A stretch of 64,000 nt of DNA. Source: Rhabditoides inermis. Lineage: Eukaryota > Nematoda > Chromadorea > Rhabditida > Rhabditidae. Of the stretch, positions 1 through 27,483 are shown one piece after another (position 1 is the stretch's first letter; each line of letters opens with the position of its first letter). The notes under the pieces are model-generated. The model searched no databases, was not told the DNA's origin, and was given only the letters and a program-made list of their open reading frames with translations. Location: contig CAWZYM010000295.1 of NCBI GenBank assembly GCA_963966185.1, forward strand, positions 817,001 through 881,000, read 5' to 3'. Made by a program: the position numbers and the translations under genes.

Positions 1-862
1 TTGATACGGTTGCGATAAATTATTTTTGATAAAGGCAAAGTGGCAAAGTATCATTGAGTCAGGATCGCATTCGCGCCTTTCCCCATATAAGTGAAACGTT
101 TCCGCAAAACAATTCGAAACGTAACGCCAGAGAAACGTATTTTCGAAAACGTACACAGTCGGAAACGTGTTCTAGTGAGGCGTGGCCGCGTGGCCAGCTG
201 TAGCGTAGCTGAAGCCCCTCACATCGAGTCAGCTATGCCAACATCTTGCCTCGCAGCCGCGTCCCACCACGAAAACCTCACCTTACGGTAGCCAGTGAAG
301 AGTACGGTGGCCAGTGTGGAGTACGGTAGCCGGTGCGCAGGAATGGAAGCGAGTCACTTGACACCGGCTCGCGGCGATCGAGAGTGCCGTGATTGTTTGT
401 ACAGGTCCGCTCTCGGCCGCTAGCCCCGCCCCCGCCAAGCCCCGCCCCCTCGATCCGCCTCTCCCGACCTCTGACCTCGCCGGAAAGAACGGGATAAGCT
501 GCAGGGATAAGCAAACAGTCACACGATTAATGATTTTCACAACTCTCCTTTTTTGAAAATAGCTCTTTATCTTGCGCATGTGGGATACTCGTATACACAG
601 CCAAATCAATACACAATTGATCAATGAATCAATAAGTCAATAGAGACGTCGCGGCTATCACAAGTGAAACAGGGTACGGTGCGTGGGCGTGTGGGTGGCT
701 ATAGAATCGCGTGGGGGAATCGGCAATGCAACGAAACAGAAGACATTATGAGGGTTGTTGAGGTGGAAAGTGAACGAGAAAGCAATACACAAAGCACAAA
801 ACACAGTTTCTAAAACACAATAAAAATAGCGCCGGCTACTCTACGCGAGGAGTAGACGCGCT
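1..862. other. Flank beyond KANK 3' end, no gene seen
   Basis: Short open frames only, without splice-consistent or family-like content. It contains a cluster of GAAACGT words (about 91-135), a near-duplicated AGTACGGTAGCCRGTG motif around 285-335 and ATTGATT-type words after 600. No polyadenylation signal for KANK (minus-strand AATAAA) was found. Confidence 0.5.
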
Positions 863-889
863 ATGCGATGCCGTGCGACGGCATCGCAT
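863..889. other. Perfect 12-bp-stem hairpin just past the KANK stop codon
   Basis: ATGCGATGCCGT (863-874), a 3-nt loop GCG, then ACGGCATCGCAT (878-889); flanking T862/A890 also pair. It lies about 65 nt beyond the KANK stop on the minus strand and so probably in its 3' UTR. A stable RNA hairpin is expected; its role is unknown. Confidence 0.5.
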
Positions 890-954
890 AAGAGGGGTGC
901 TATCAAATCGATAAATCAATACTAATCGATAATCAATAATTGATAAATCGATAA

Positions 955-15268
<14,314 letters not shown>

Positions 15269-15284
15269 ACGAGAGGACTACTAC

Positions 15285-16167
15285 TGGAAACAAACTAGTA
15301 AACAGCGTGAACAACAGCGAAGCTACGCGACGCCTCATCACATAAAAGCAATCACACGCGAGCCAAGTCTCGCCAGCTGACAGCTACAAATCACACCCCG
15401 CCTTCCATTGAGAAAATGAAAAATCGGTGGTGTAGTCTGTGGGCCGCGCCCAAAAAAAATTCGGGCAAAATACACAGACACGTAAGAAGGCGACACGCAA
15501 ATGGGATTGGCTTGAAATAGTGAGAGATATGATATGTGATAGGGTATCAGCTGGCTGGGAGGAGAGAGAGAGAGAGAGAGAACGCGGCAATTCGCCCCCA
15601 GGGAGGCGGGGCCGTATCGATTGATCTACCGCTCCGGTCCCCGCAGACTCCGCCCACTGATAACATCACCTAATGGCGGTCAGCATAGAGAGAGGTCATC
15701 CCCCAATATCTCTCGCTTCCTCTCACTCTCTGCGTCTCTCTAATCACTGCGCTCTCACTGCCGTAATCCAGCAGAGTGGAAATAAAGGTCTCTCGCGCAG
15801 TCACAACAGATTGTTGTGTACTGTCCTCTCTGAAAGGGGTGATTACGTCTCATTCCCCCTCCTAAACACACCAATCATTAAAAAAACTTTGTTTATCAAC
15901 TCTCTCTTCAACGAAAACGACATAACAATGCGGCAACAACAAATCAATCAATATCAATCAACACTAACAACTATGGGGTGCATCGCTATGCAAATAAGGA
16001 GCGGGTGCAGGGATGAGTAACATTATCCCCGTCCCTTTCTCCCCTCTCGCAGCGAGCAGACAAGAGAGGGAGCAAACCATCACCTTAAACATTCTGCAAA
16101 CACTTCCTACTCTGCTACTCAAGGTCGGCCGCGAGAGGGGAGGGGGCGGGGCGTGGGTGGGCGTGGC
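15285..16167. other. Intergenic between KANK start and ZCCHC9 stop, no gene seen
   Basis: About 880 nt with a GA run at 15562-15580 and a GTGGGCGGAG word on the minus strand near 15650. Open frames are short and lack homologous motifs. It would hold the KANK promoter/5' UTR and the ZCCHC9 3' UTR. The spacing is too wide for a typical nematode operon, although both genes point the same way. Confidence 0.5.
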
Positions 16168-16956
16168 CTAGAACTTGACCACCTTCTTCTTGGGCTTGAC
16201 GGGTTCCTTGGGCGCGGCGAATTCAATCTGGTCGTCGTCTCCGCCCGTCATTGCAGTCAGAGTCGTGATTTGAACCTCTGAAAGCAGAACCGTCAAACCC
16301 CGCGAACAATTTGCATACCCGTAGAATGCACTACAAGTGTCACACCCCTCCAGTCTACGCAGTACGCAAGAACGAACGCTATCCAAACAGTTTTTTTTTT
16401 CTCTACGCGCGCGCAATAGAGATAAGGACTCTCAAAACTCTCACACGAACGCTGGCGCTGCAAGGGTGAGATCACTGAATCACTCCTACCACTAGCACAC
16501 AATGAAACCTCTCCCTTCCTCCCTCTCTCTCTCTCTCTCTCTCCCTACCCCCCCCCCCCCCCCCCGACCCACTCTTCATGGCGTTCATGTCCCTCCTGGC
16601 AGCCATCTCCGGACAGTCCTTCGACAGATGTGCCTGCGAGCCGCACTCGTTACAGCTACCGCCTGAACATTGTTTATTTGTTTATTTATTTGTTCAAACA
16701 ATGTATACAATATATTAAAAATACATTACACATCGATCCCTCAGATGGAATAATTGAATGATTCCCTGTAAATTTCTATACACAACAAGCATCCCTTATT
16801 GTTGTTGTTGTTTATCAGCCTGATTCCGACATGGCATCCCTTATTAGCATTTGCAACAGTAACAATGCCGCATTCATTACAAATTACCACACACCCTTTC
16901 ATAGCAGTTTTTTTTTCTGTGGGGAATTAGCGTGCTTGTATCTTATCTCCTAGTTA

Positions 16957-16991
<35 letters not shown>

Positions 16992-19900
16992 GTACCCATT
17001 GTCTATCGACTGTGACATTTGAACGTGACACAACACAGCCTCTTCAAAGACTCAAACATGTGATTCACCTTTTCCTCATCCCCCTCCCCCATCCCATCCC
17101 ATCCCATTCTCTACTCCCCCCTCTCAGTTTGACATTATTGCTACCACATGTGAACCGAGCCGCACTCTTGCCAAATACCACCACAATCACAAACAAATCA
17201 ACCATCCGTGCCGTCTCTCAATGCAACAATGCAACAAAAATCACGCTTTCCCTCATACAACACAATAAATTGTTGCAGTCCAAAAAACACATCCTTCTCC
17301 TCCAACCATATCATATACATCAATCTCTCTCCCCCTCTCCCCTCTCGTATCAATCTATTCACATTGTGCTAGTCATAAAACCCTCTCTCTCTCCCTCTCT
17401 CTCGCATATGAAATACGGAAGAATGACGCAGCGGGGCCGTGAAAGAAGGAGAAGGAATCGTCGCGCAAACCGGGAGACAGTGACTCACTCACAAGCAATG
17501 CGACTAGAGAGGGACGGGAATGCAAACCACTGCTGAGTAGCTACTAAAAGGAAACTACTGTGCTACTGCCTCGACATGCATGGCTCCATGCTCTAAGCTC
17601 CAAAGAGAAATGACCCGCTCTTCACCCTCCTCCATCCCCTTCCTTTCTATCCGCTCCTACTGCGTCCATCACTGTATTTTCCACAATGTGGAAAGTGTGG
17701 AACAACTAGGATACACCCAAAAAACCTGGACAAACTGTGAGGGAGAACGCGCGTCGCGAGGGGCGCAACTGCCACGCTCTCCTCCCCCTTCTCCTTCTCT
17801 CCCCGTCCCTGCCCCTCCCATTCCCCTCCTTCCTCCCCCCCCCCTTCACCATCGGGGTAGATGCCGTTCTTGTTGTTGGTGCACTCGCGGGACAGGTGGC
17901 CCTTCTCCTTGCACACAAAACACAAAGCGAACGGGAAGCCTGAAATAATGAGAATATTCAGGTTTAACTGATAACATTTGGTTCTGTGAAATAAGGCGGA
18001 TTAATAGCTGACTCATGGACTCATCAGTTTTAATATCGATTTCAATCCACGATATACGATTAGCAACATCAAATAAGGTCAAAGTCAAGCTCTAAACCTT
18101 ATATCATTAAAAGTCCTAACTTTAAAACTAGTAGAATATGTTTCATAACCATCTAGATTTCCCTGGTGAAATGCTTCTTCTTTCCCCGCAGCGTGCGGTC
18201 GGGTCTTGATTTTGCCCCGCCGCTTCCGGATGATCGGGCGCATCGACCAAAATCCTTCCCAAGACATCCATTGAGCCGGCGGGAAGTAGCTCATGTGGAA
18301 GCAGTTCAGGCGCGAGGAGATACTATGTGCGAAGCAAAGGAGTCTCCGGCGCTGTCACATCAACAATGGTACTCTAATGGTCTATGGAAAGAATATCGAT
18401 CAAGTATCGGAGAATTATCGATCAAGAATCGTCTTCCGCCACTAACTTCGTCTGCCTAACTGTCTTTCCCCGGCGTTAGCCCATAAGATCTTGGCCCACT
18501 GTATGCTTCCTATCCTATCATTGTGATTGTGATTGTGATTGTCATATTCAGCTATAACGATTCCGGATAAATATTTGACTTGACTTGACTTGACTTGAAA
18601 TGCTCCAACAATTATTTCAGAGAATTTGAGAAACACTGCATTATGCAAAAGCAAAGCAAACTATAAAAGCTGAACACTTGCTCGATTTCTCCCCTTCCCC
18701 TATGTCAATTACCACCCGACCGTCTACTCAACGCTGCATCCACAAATCATAAACGCTGTCATAAACCCGAGCCCGACGATCGGCCATCAATCCTCCGCCA
18801 CTCTCACGGTACAAAACAGCTGACTCCCCCCCCCTCCTCTCGGGTGACGAGACGAGAGAGTGCGCGACAGCGAGAGCAGAGGGGCGACAAGCGGGGCGAG
18901 AGAGTGTGCGATAGGAGGAGGTTGGGGGGAGAACGGGAGGTGAAAACAATCACACCTCTGGGCGCTGGCCGGATCCCGGATCCAATCCCCACTCACTCGC
19001 TCACTCTCACTCTATCAACACTTATCACACTCTTGCCCTGGTCACTTGGAACAACACACACAGAGAGAGACAAATAGCCCCAGCACTAGAGGGGTCTGGA
19101 TTGATTGTGAACGAAAAATGTTTGAGTTACTGATCAGGTTATCACGATACCGAATGAATCTTGAGTCGAATTTTAGTGAATTGTGACGTTAATGAGAAAC
19201 AGCAACACAACAGGTCGATTGAACGGCAACAAATAAACTGACAATGTAAACATCGATGAAACATAATGTTAACTATCTCTAACCAAAAAGTTCGAAAACA
19301 CGGTTCAAAATCAAATTCAAAAGGGACAAATACCTTCATTAATTATAATTTTCGTAAACCCCACCCTTGACGCCCTTCCTCGGGCAGGTGTAGATGTTGT
19401 GTTCGGTGGAGCCACACTTGAAGCAGATGCCAGTGCCCACCTCCTGCAACAGCCACATCATCAACAAGTACAAAACCATGTGAAAGGCCATGCATGTAAA
19501 AGACAACAAATAAACCGACCTTCTCTTCTTTTTAACACTACTCTGCTCATAGTAATAGTAACAAGGACAGTAACGTAGTACAGTACACTCACCATTTATT
19601 CACCTCTAGACATTATAGAATACAGTACAACTGTACAACAGTATCACGTACCAGTACAATCAGATACCGCATACCGTACACCACTATGAAATACAGTAAC
19701 CCACCATCTCGTCGGCCTTCTTCGGACACTCGGATACTCTGTGGCCCGTCTCGCGACAGTGGAAACACGAACCGGCACTGAAAATCGGCAACACAAATCT
19801 TTACCCATTAAAATGATGAACATTCGAACCCAAACATTTTCCACTTCAATTCTTCAATATATGGACTTATCGTGTACGTTCTACAATATTTTTATCATAT

Positions 19901-22900
19901 AGAAAAAGTACAGAAAACATACTCTTTTATTCCCACGTTGCGTCGACATCACTCGTTGATGGATTCAGTGACAAAATAGAAAACACATTTTTAACACTGT
20001 ACTCTGCTCATTCAGCTGAACTCAGAACTGCATATCATATACGCTGCTTATTCACGAATTGCGAATTGTTTTTTTTTTCAACAAACGGATGTTTTAATTG
20101 TTGTTATTACCGTATGCGTTCAATCCATGTTATCCTGGTTACAGGTTACAGTACAGGTACAAGTCCCTTTATGAATCGAAATACAATTTCATTCAGGAAA
20201 GGAAATGACGAGACTATACCGGTGAAATTATGCCAGATGCAATTTGTAATGAGTAATACTCTCAAAATAACTATTATAACTAAGCATAAATCGATCAAGT
20301 TATGTAGGTTATCACATGTATCTGGTTAGATAACACGCAATATGTTCCCTACAGTTGTTAAGAGAAGGAGTACGGTAGCATTCTCTGAACTTCAATTCAA
20401 ATCCATAAATCTAGTAACACATATCATGTCCACGTGCTTTGCTTATCAAAATAACTCAAAACTCAACTCTGTACGATGATGTGATATCGCTCTCAACTAA
20501 TCACATATGCATAAGTACAAGCTGCAAAGGACCAAAATTTGTTCATTCACCTGCTGGCTCATATCCGGTAATATCGAGTTGGCCCAAACTACATTTTCTC
20601 CTCTCCCTTCTCTCCCTCCCTCCCTCCCTCCCTCCCTCCCTCCCTCTCTCTCCACCCACATCTGCTTCTCCACCTGCCTGTCCACCCTCCTCTTCTCTCT
20701 CCTCTTCCACTTGATCACCACCGTACCCGCCTCCTGAAACAAGCAAACATCACATCGTGCAAGTACAGTAAACCCACAAACACACGAATACTGATATTGA
20801 CAAAAAAATAGTCCTACTAGAGTTGAGCTTCAGCCAACCTCTCCCTCCCCCCCCCCCCTACCTGCTTGGTCATCTTTCCCTCGTCGACCATCTTGGTGAC
20901 CAGGTCCTTGATCTGCTGCAGCGAGCCCTCCATCTCCGACAGCGCATCCGTGTCCACCACCTGGAAATGAGCAAGATGCAAGTATCATTTAGAAACAGAA
21001 TCAGAAAGTTTGTCTCGAATCAAGTAGCACATCGATAATGCATTACGGTGAGGTTACCGTAAAATACAGTGATACAACGCCTATTGCGAGTTCCGATAAC
21101 ACGAGTTCCGGTAGTCAAGTGGATGCATATGCGTACGTATTTTTGGAAATGCTTGTTGCGAGTATAACTGAATTACAAGAAATAAATAAAACTAGCTTCA
21201 GATCAACTTGGCGGGAAAAAAGTGGCGATGATTAAATTCCGTGGCCATCACCGGAAAGGGGTGCAGTTTGCAGTGTAATTGAAGTGTGCATATACATTCT
21301 GAATTTCAAAGTTGAGCTAGTACATAACGAACTTAAACATTCCCATGCCAACTCAATTTCAACATCGAAAATCAAAGTGTAATCTCTCTGTAAATTACGA
21401 AAAACAATTAGGAATCGTTTCAAATCAATTATGCGCAGTGGTTAGTGGATAAGATTAAATTATTAAAGAAGTGAATATATTTTTTGGTGTCAAGCTAAGC
21501 GTTTCCCTTTTTTGGTACTTTTCCTGGCATTTTTATTATTTTTATTATTATAAACGTATAAAAATAATACATTTGTAAAACTCTTATGAATAATTTAATA
21601 ACTTTACCACAACTACAAAAGATAGTTAGTTCCTTCTTTATTTGATATCGTCTGAATCATAATAGTCTATTGTGATTAACATCTTTTTTCAATTCTCTCG
21701 TGAATTGATATCATATCATGGTCTCACTCACGGTCTCACCGCAATTAAAATTGTAGGAAAGTTTGTATCACAAAACTTCAAAACACACCCAAACACACAA
21801 GCTATAAAAACAAAGATCTAGTGAGTTCCTGGGTTTCCATTTTCTCGGTGCGTGCGTGCGGCAAACAAATTATCACTTGCATATTCAACTTGCATATTCA
21901 AACGAGCACTTGAAACGAGTAAAAACTATAACGTCCGCGCTGTATTTGTCTGACTGGAGTGACAAGAATACACGTTCGACTTGTACCGAACGCAAAAGAT
22001 CAGTCATAGCACAGATAAAGGGAAACGACTTGCTGAGTCAGGGTTCCATCAGATTCAAACTTCAAACTGTATTGAGACGTGAATCATATGTTGACAGTTG
22101 AAAGAACTACTCAACGTCTGGTCACTTTCATTCATTCCGTATCCTCTACGGCTACGCTTTACGTCTGCCCAACCAGGCAACGCAATATTTCACATTTTTA
22201 TTTATTAATTTACATACATACTTGACCGTTTGATGATTTGTCGAGAGGCGTCAATACTGTAACTCGAGAAAAATCACAGTGTGTTCAGTGCTTGCTTTCA
22301 ATCCTCTCCTCACAATGATCACAAACAAAACACTGGTATATTTGATTTTAAATCAGCTCACAGCTGCCAGTTTTCAGTTTTCAAATTCAAATAAGAAATA
22401 GTAATCTGCACTGCAGAACTTTCCGTGGCACTTTCGAAAATTTACCTAACACCACAAATCGCATTTTCACCTCGTGGTTTGTTTACTTTGTTTTTTATTC
22501 GTTTATTTGTTGTTGTTTTTGTATTTCGTTTGTCTGTATATCGTTTGTCTACCTAACACGGAATAATAATAAAAACTGAAACAATCTCGGGCGCACCTGC
22601 TTCCTCTTGTTCTGTCGCCACTTCTGAATCACGTTCATCTTGTCCGCCGCCGTCAGCTGGCCGTCCTAGAAAATGAACAAGATGAGCAAAACAAGTGAAC
22701 AAAAAAACGCCTTCACATTTCGCCTCGTATTTCTCAGCAAAAGAAAATTCACAGACATTTGAGTGGTGTAATTTTTAATTCTACCGTGTTTATAAGGATT
22801 ATCATAGATAACTCGTGCCTTGATGAGCTGGTCGACCCTCTGTCTCGCCTCCGTCTCGTCTGTCGTCGCCGACAATTCAGATAGCACATCTGTGTACGCA

Positions 22901-24334
22901 AACTGAAATGAAAACTACACTATTTGATGTTTATCATAATGTTATGAATCCACTTCATCCTCAGACGTATCACGTATTCTGTATTGTGTTATTTTGAGGT
23001 TTGAGCTAGACTGCTAGACAGCTGAACTAGGCACAAGTAGTGTTAATTGTAATTCACTGCAATACATATCTAGAGTATGTTGATGCATACTAAAGTAAGA
23101 TAATCAATCATGTGCAATTGTGCATGTCTCACGTTCACGTGTTGTAATGTTGTAAATTGAGTGATATTATGACTTCCACCCTCACAACTAAATATATTGT
23201 ATTGTCACACTTGTCTGCACTAATCCATTATCCAACTAGTTACAAAATTTGTAAAACTTTTGCGTAATTTAAGCGCTGATTGTCTCAATGTCAATTCTAA
23301 GGTATAGGATTAGTCGATGTATTGAGCATTGTAGGTGTAGGTCAGAAGACGAGTGAGAGAAGAAGAGAAGATGTAACAGGAAGGAGAGATAACGGGAAAT
23401 ACAGTCAACGCTACACTCGTAACAAAGTTAGTAGCAGCAAGCAGCTACAATCATTCTTGATTAAAATAAAGGCTAGACTATATGAGTAAGTGCATCGTTA
23501 GTATACTATAATCCTATTCCTTGCATGAAAACAATGATATGTGGACAACCAAATAACAAAATTTTGATCGATGTTATGAACAGTATTGTAGGAAGAAGAG
23601 AATGGAAGTTGCTATGTATTGTAAGAAGAAAGAATAGAAATTGTCAGCAGAAACGTGGGACAAATACCGGCAGATACGTGCTAAGCCTAACGACGTCAAA
23701 CACAGACGCTCACTCACTCACGCACACCAACATGACCCGTTCTTCTATTCATTCAAAGGCTAGCGCTGGTCGAAAAATAGATATAAAAAAACAAGACAAG
23801 TGAATCAGCAGAATGGTCATGCAGTAATTCAAAAATACCAATCAAAATTTAACCTACCTTACCCTCGGCCTCGGCTTCCTTGTTCTCTTCAACAACGATG
23901 TCCTTCTTCTTGATGAAGTTCTTCGTGGTCCTCTCCTTCACATCTCCCTCCTTCTTCACCTTGGCCTTCTTCTGGGCGGGAGTAGCTGCTCCCTCCTCTC
24001 CTTGCTCGACAGCCGGCGCCGCCCGCTTCTTTGACTCAAATCGAAACATTTTATAAAGAAATACTCAAATCAAATCAGAAATACTGAATACAATTAAACA
24101 TCCCATTGTTCGATAACAATCCACACGCACCTTCTGCATCTTCTTCACCTTCTTCTCCCACTCCTTCTTCTTCTTCGCCTTTCTATTGCTGGCGGGGGCG
24201 GCAGGCGCGGCAGGTGTGGAAGCAGTGGCCGTCTCTCCATCCGCAGCCTCCGTAGCCAACTTCTTCACTTTCTTCACCTTCTTGATCTTCTTCTCTTTTT
24301 CATGTTTTGCTTCTACGCTGTTTTCCTCAGTCAT
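16168..24334 (-). CDS. ZCCHC9: ZCCHC9-like protein with four CCHC zinc knuckles
   Basis: Nucleic-acid-binding zinc-knuckle protein; the vertebrate relative is nucleolar/nuclear. Exons: 24334-24131, 24034-23858, 22902-22813, 22665-22597, 20960-20862, 20733-20660, 19777-19705, 19443-19365, 17939-17850, 16662-16573, 16277-16168 (1155 nt, 384 residues, all phases agree). The N-terminal third is Lys/Glu/Ala-rich (KKIKKVKKVKK, KKAKVKK), probably a nuclear/nucleolar signal. A helical middle follows (DTDALSEMEGSLQQIKDLV, IKWKRREKRRVDRQ), then knuckles CFHCRETGHRVSEC, CFKCGSTEHNIYTC, CFVCKEKGHLSREC and CNECGSQAHLSKDC. The tail ends KPKKKVVKF, like the family C-terminus. The ATG follows TTTGCCTAG directly, suggesting a trans-splice site. 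A start at 24049 (MFRFES) is also possible. The 5.8 kb of introns contain a retroelement-like repeat at 18.2-18.6 kb. Confidence 0.5.
18190..18575 (+). repeat. Dispersed repeat, family 2, copy a (ZCCHC9 intron)
   Basis: Colinear, in reverse orientation, with 32788-33146. Shared blocks include CGTGCGGTCGGG, AATCCTTCCC, TCATGTGGAAGCAG, GCGAGGAGATACTA, AATGGTACTCTAATGGT, CTGTCTTTCCCCGGCGTTAG and ATAACGATTCCGGATAAA. This copy ends in GATTGTG and TGACT microsatellites, as LINE 3' tails often do. Probably the 3' end of a non-LTR element; class not certain. Confidence 0.5.
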
Positions 24335-24756
24335 CCTAGGCAAAGCAAAATTAGCGAAATTATGGTTTGGCAAATATAACAACATCAGCAGTATTTCAGC
24401 TTTTTCTGGTCAGTATAAGTGTTCGCAGTGATTGAATACAAACCAAAAAGGCCAACAACAACTGAAAATGTGAATATTAAACTTTTAACAAAAAAATAAA
24501 TAAAATTCGAAACAAAACAGCTGATTTTCAAGTTTTGTCTTGTGGCACCAATGCATTCTTATAACACACTACTAATGAACAGACTTGTGTAAACATTTTG
24601 ACCAAAGGGAATTGAACATTTTTTTTCTATATCAATCTGCAGCTCAGCTGCTATAACCAAGCTATTTGAGAATTAAATTTCACCGCTGCAGCTCAATTGA
24701 TAACTGATATGTGATACAGTATTATTGACACTGTAGCTCTTTCGATTATACCGTAC

Positions 24757-24801
24757 CTTTTTCGATTGTCCCCAATGCTCGGCTCTCATTTCAGTCGCCA
24801 T
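24757..24801 (-). CDS. Candidate alternative first coding exon (MATEMRAEHWGQSKK)
   Basis: An ATG preceded by T-rich sequence and TAG|G, 15 codons, then AAAG|GTACGG, a good donor. Splicing in phase 0 to the exon ending at 24034 keeps the ZCCHC9 frame; splicing to the 24334 exon meets an immediate stop. It could therefore be an alternative start that skips the exon 24131-24334, or part of an unrelated small gene. Inference from splice sites only. Confidence 0.5.
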
Positions 24802-25052
24802 CCTACCAAAAAAACCCAACTTCAATTTTTTTAAATGTTTATTTCTTTTGCATTTTTTTTCGCGCCATATATACAAACAGTACGATCCCATAGCATAAAA
24901 GTCCCAACATTATCATATAACAAAACACGTAACATGCCAACTATTTACAGCAACTCCAAACAACGAGAGACGGGGCGAAACCTAGCTACTCCTGAGGCGG
25001 TGTGTCGTAGTGGTAGTTGTGGGGGAGTTGGAGAAGTATGGGAGGGAGCAGC

Positions 25053-25187
25053 TCAGATGGTGGAGAAGCTCCTCTTGAAGCCCTTCCGTCGTAGGGCGAG
25101 CGTCTTCTGGTTGAGCTTTTCCTGCCGAGCCGGGAGATCATAGATGCAGTGCTCGTACTCGGAGCAGTCGATGGAAATGTGGAACAT
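25053..25187 (-). CDS. Unrecognised intronless 44-residue ORF behind a TATA box
   Basis: ATG at 25187, stop at 25053-25055. The N-terminus begins MFHISIDCSEYEHCIYDL, the middle is PARQEKLNQKTLALRR and the end is basic/Ser-rich (KGFKRSFSTI). No signal peptide or membrane segment. A clean TATATAAG box lies about 94 nt upstream with a GTGGGCGGAGC word before it, and the 5' leader has no upstream ATG. The balanced amino-acid composition differs from the low-complexity open frames common here. I recognise no family. It could be a tissue-specific small gene or chance; the promoter makes the gene reading more likely. Confidence 0.5.
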   Translation of the reverse strand: MFHISIDCSEYEHCIYDLPARQEKLNQKTLALRRKGFKRSFSTI

Positions 25188-25280
25188 GGTAGATCAGTGG
25201 ATCAGCGAAGAGATCAGTGGGTGGGAATATACTGGGGGAGACTTGAGATCTGTGTGGCTTCTGTTCGAGTGAGGGTGGCT

Positions 25281-25308
25281 TATATAGCTCCTCGTAGGCT
25301 CCGCCCAC
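25281..25308 (-). promoter_or_regulatory. TATA box and upstream GC-box-like word
   Basis: Minus-strand CTATATAAGC (TATA core 25281-25287) with GTGGGCGGAGC at 25298-25308. A start site near 25250-25255 would give a leader of about 65 nt to the ATG at 25187. The same pair of words precedes the ATG at 36061 (minus) and occurs at 41976-42018 (plus). Confidence 0.5.
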
Positions 25309-25309
25309 C

Positions 25310-27148
25310 GCCGCAAGCTCAGAGCTCCAATGAATAGATGCATATTGTACCGCAGAGGAGAGATCTTCTCAATCACAGTTTTTAGAAGGGAAGCGATCAA
25401 AAAACATTCGTGAGTACTTTTCGTGGAAAATAACACGGACCAGTCATGCAATCAGGATGTTATCCGAGAACTCCCATTCATTCACGAGAGACTACAGTAT
25501 CCCGGTACAGTCAGTGAGAGGCATTTACATAGTCTAGGGCACAATTACTGCTGTTCCAGAAGATTAATGAGTGTACTGTGAATTGTGCGGAAAGAAGCGT
25601 CTTCCTTGAATCTCTATTGAACGGTCATCAGTGAGCATTAGGGATTATAATCAACCGATTCACAGTAAGTCTACGCTTTTCCCGAGTCTGGAGGATATTT
25701 GAACCTATCATAAAAATGCCATTTTTGTGTGCTGCTATCTTGGCGTGCGTGTATTCAGGGCGATTTGGACCGGACAATTGGTGGGAATTCGAGTAATCAT
25801 TCCGGGCTTGCACTTTCCTCCTTTACGGATTCTCGCCACCACAACACAGTTGTCAAACAATGGAATATGCATTCTATATTCAGCCACCCTTTCTCCCACT
25901 CCCACATAGGGAAACGGGTCAACAGGTCATTTACAAGGAGAACCATAACAATATGAATACCAAACCAGACAGAGGAACGCACCCCATTTATCAGGGAGAC
26001 ACTATGGATTGCGATAACAGAGTGGTATCAGTACAATCAAGACATTGAACTAGTACTTAGCACTAGTACTAGTACTGGTTCCCTTCTATAAGACTCTACG
26101 CTAGATACCAGACCGTGAAAGAATGAAATGAACTTTTTTTGAGTTTTTGACCACGCATTTTTGCAGAATATCTCAAATCGTGCAATTATCCACTCAAATT
26201 AACGTACTATCGAAGCATTGTACAAACAAGGATTCAATTGGAGTTGCAGTATGATACTGGGAAATAGTATATTCCCAAATGCAATTAGTTTTAGTCACAT
26301 CCAAACAAATATGATCTGATATCATTCAGACTCTATTGTGCACAACACTTCCTTAGTGAATAGGGGTCGTTGCATAACAACGTAATTAGTTCACACGAGC
26401 CTGTTTTGATTTTTGGGCTTACATTCAAATCATATTTCAATACACCGAATCAACTTTCTCCTACTCTCTTTTCAAGAGGGCATCCTTCCATCTCATTAGA
26501 GCTTCAAGCCTATTTATCACTTTATCACCACATTTGATTACCTATTCACTATTTTTTGTGATTTGATAAACATCTGATAACACCTTCATTGATGCATCAA
26601 TGAAAAAGCCAAGTGCAAAACGAATGAAAGTACAAATGGTCTAGTCATGCTCCTCGATCTACTTTTCCACTTTGGTGCGGAGGGAAAAGTACATTTAGTA
26701 GTTTCGTAGTTCACCGAAAAACAATTCATGATGTTATTTGATGCAAACTCGGAGTAGCTTGCAAACATGCAAATTACCTGTGAGAAAATTGTGTTTGGAT
26801 CGTGAGAAAACAGTCTCTCTGGACTAACTATGTGATCTGTTTCTGATAAGCTAGCTATGTCAAAGGCCCGTCTGATAGCAGCATATCACAGCAAATCAAT
26901 GATAGGAAACAAGATTAATAAGACAAAGCTGTCCCACTATGTGCTACTTGTGAACTTTTGATGCGATGTCCTACTCGTGTAATGATGTACTTTCTCCGAG
27001 GTGTTCTATGCATTCCATACTATTCTTATCCGCTATTGTTGTTAGAAAGGAAGTGTACATTAAAAACTATCTATCTGTGAAAATACAGGAGCCTATTCGC
27101 TTTCCCCCACCCGCTCATCGCCCCTTTGGCCGACAACACACCACAATC

Positions 27149-27201
<53 letters not shown>

Positions 27202-27470
27202 AAGAGAGAGAGAGCACATAAAGAGACCAGAGCGCAGAGAAAATCGAAAATATATGTGCTCAAATTCAGCGCGCGGTATTTCGATCGTTTCTGACCGCCG
27301 AGCGTAAAACTTTCGCGCGATCTGCATTTGAATCATCGTTTCGCAACGCTACCAGTTCCACTTTGTGATCAAACAACTATTGTTCCGCACTAACACATTG
27401 CATGTTTTTGAACATTTTGCGAGCATTTCGACGTCCATTTTCTAGCCGTACCGTATACGTTTCTCGAGCG
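25310..27470. other. Intergenic, no gene seen
   Basis: About 2.1 kb between the divergent small ORF and SDR42E1. It holds short AT-rich frames, a CTAGTACTAGTACTGG direct repeat near 26050 and a GA tract at 27153-27210. No splice-linked coding signal was found. Both upstream promoters should lie here. Confidence 0.5.
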
Positions 27471-27483
27471 ATACGTTTTTCAG

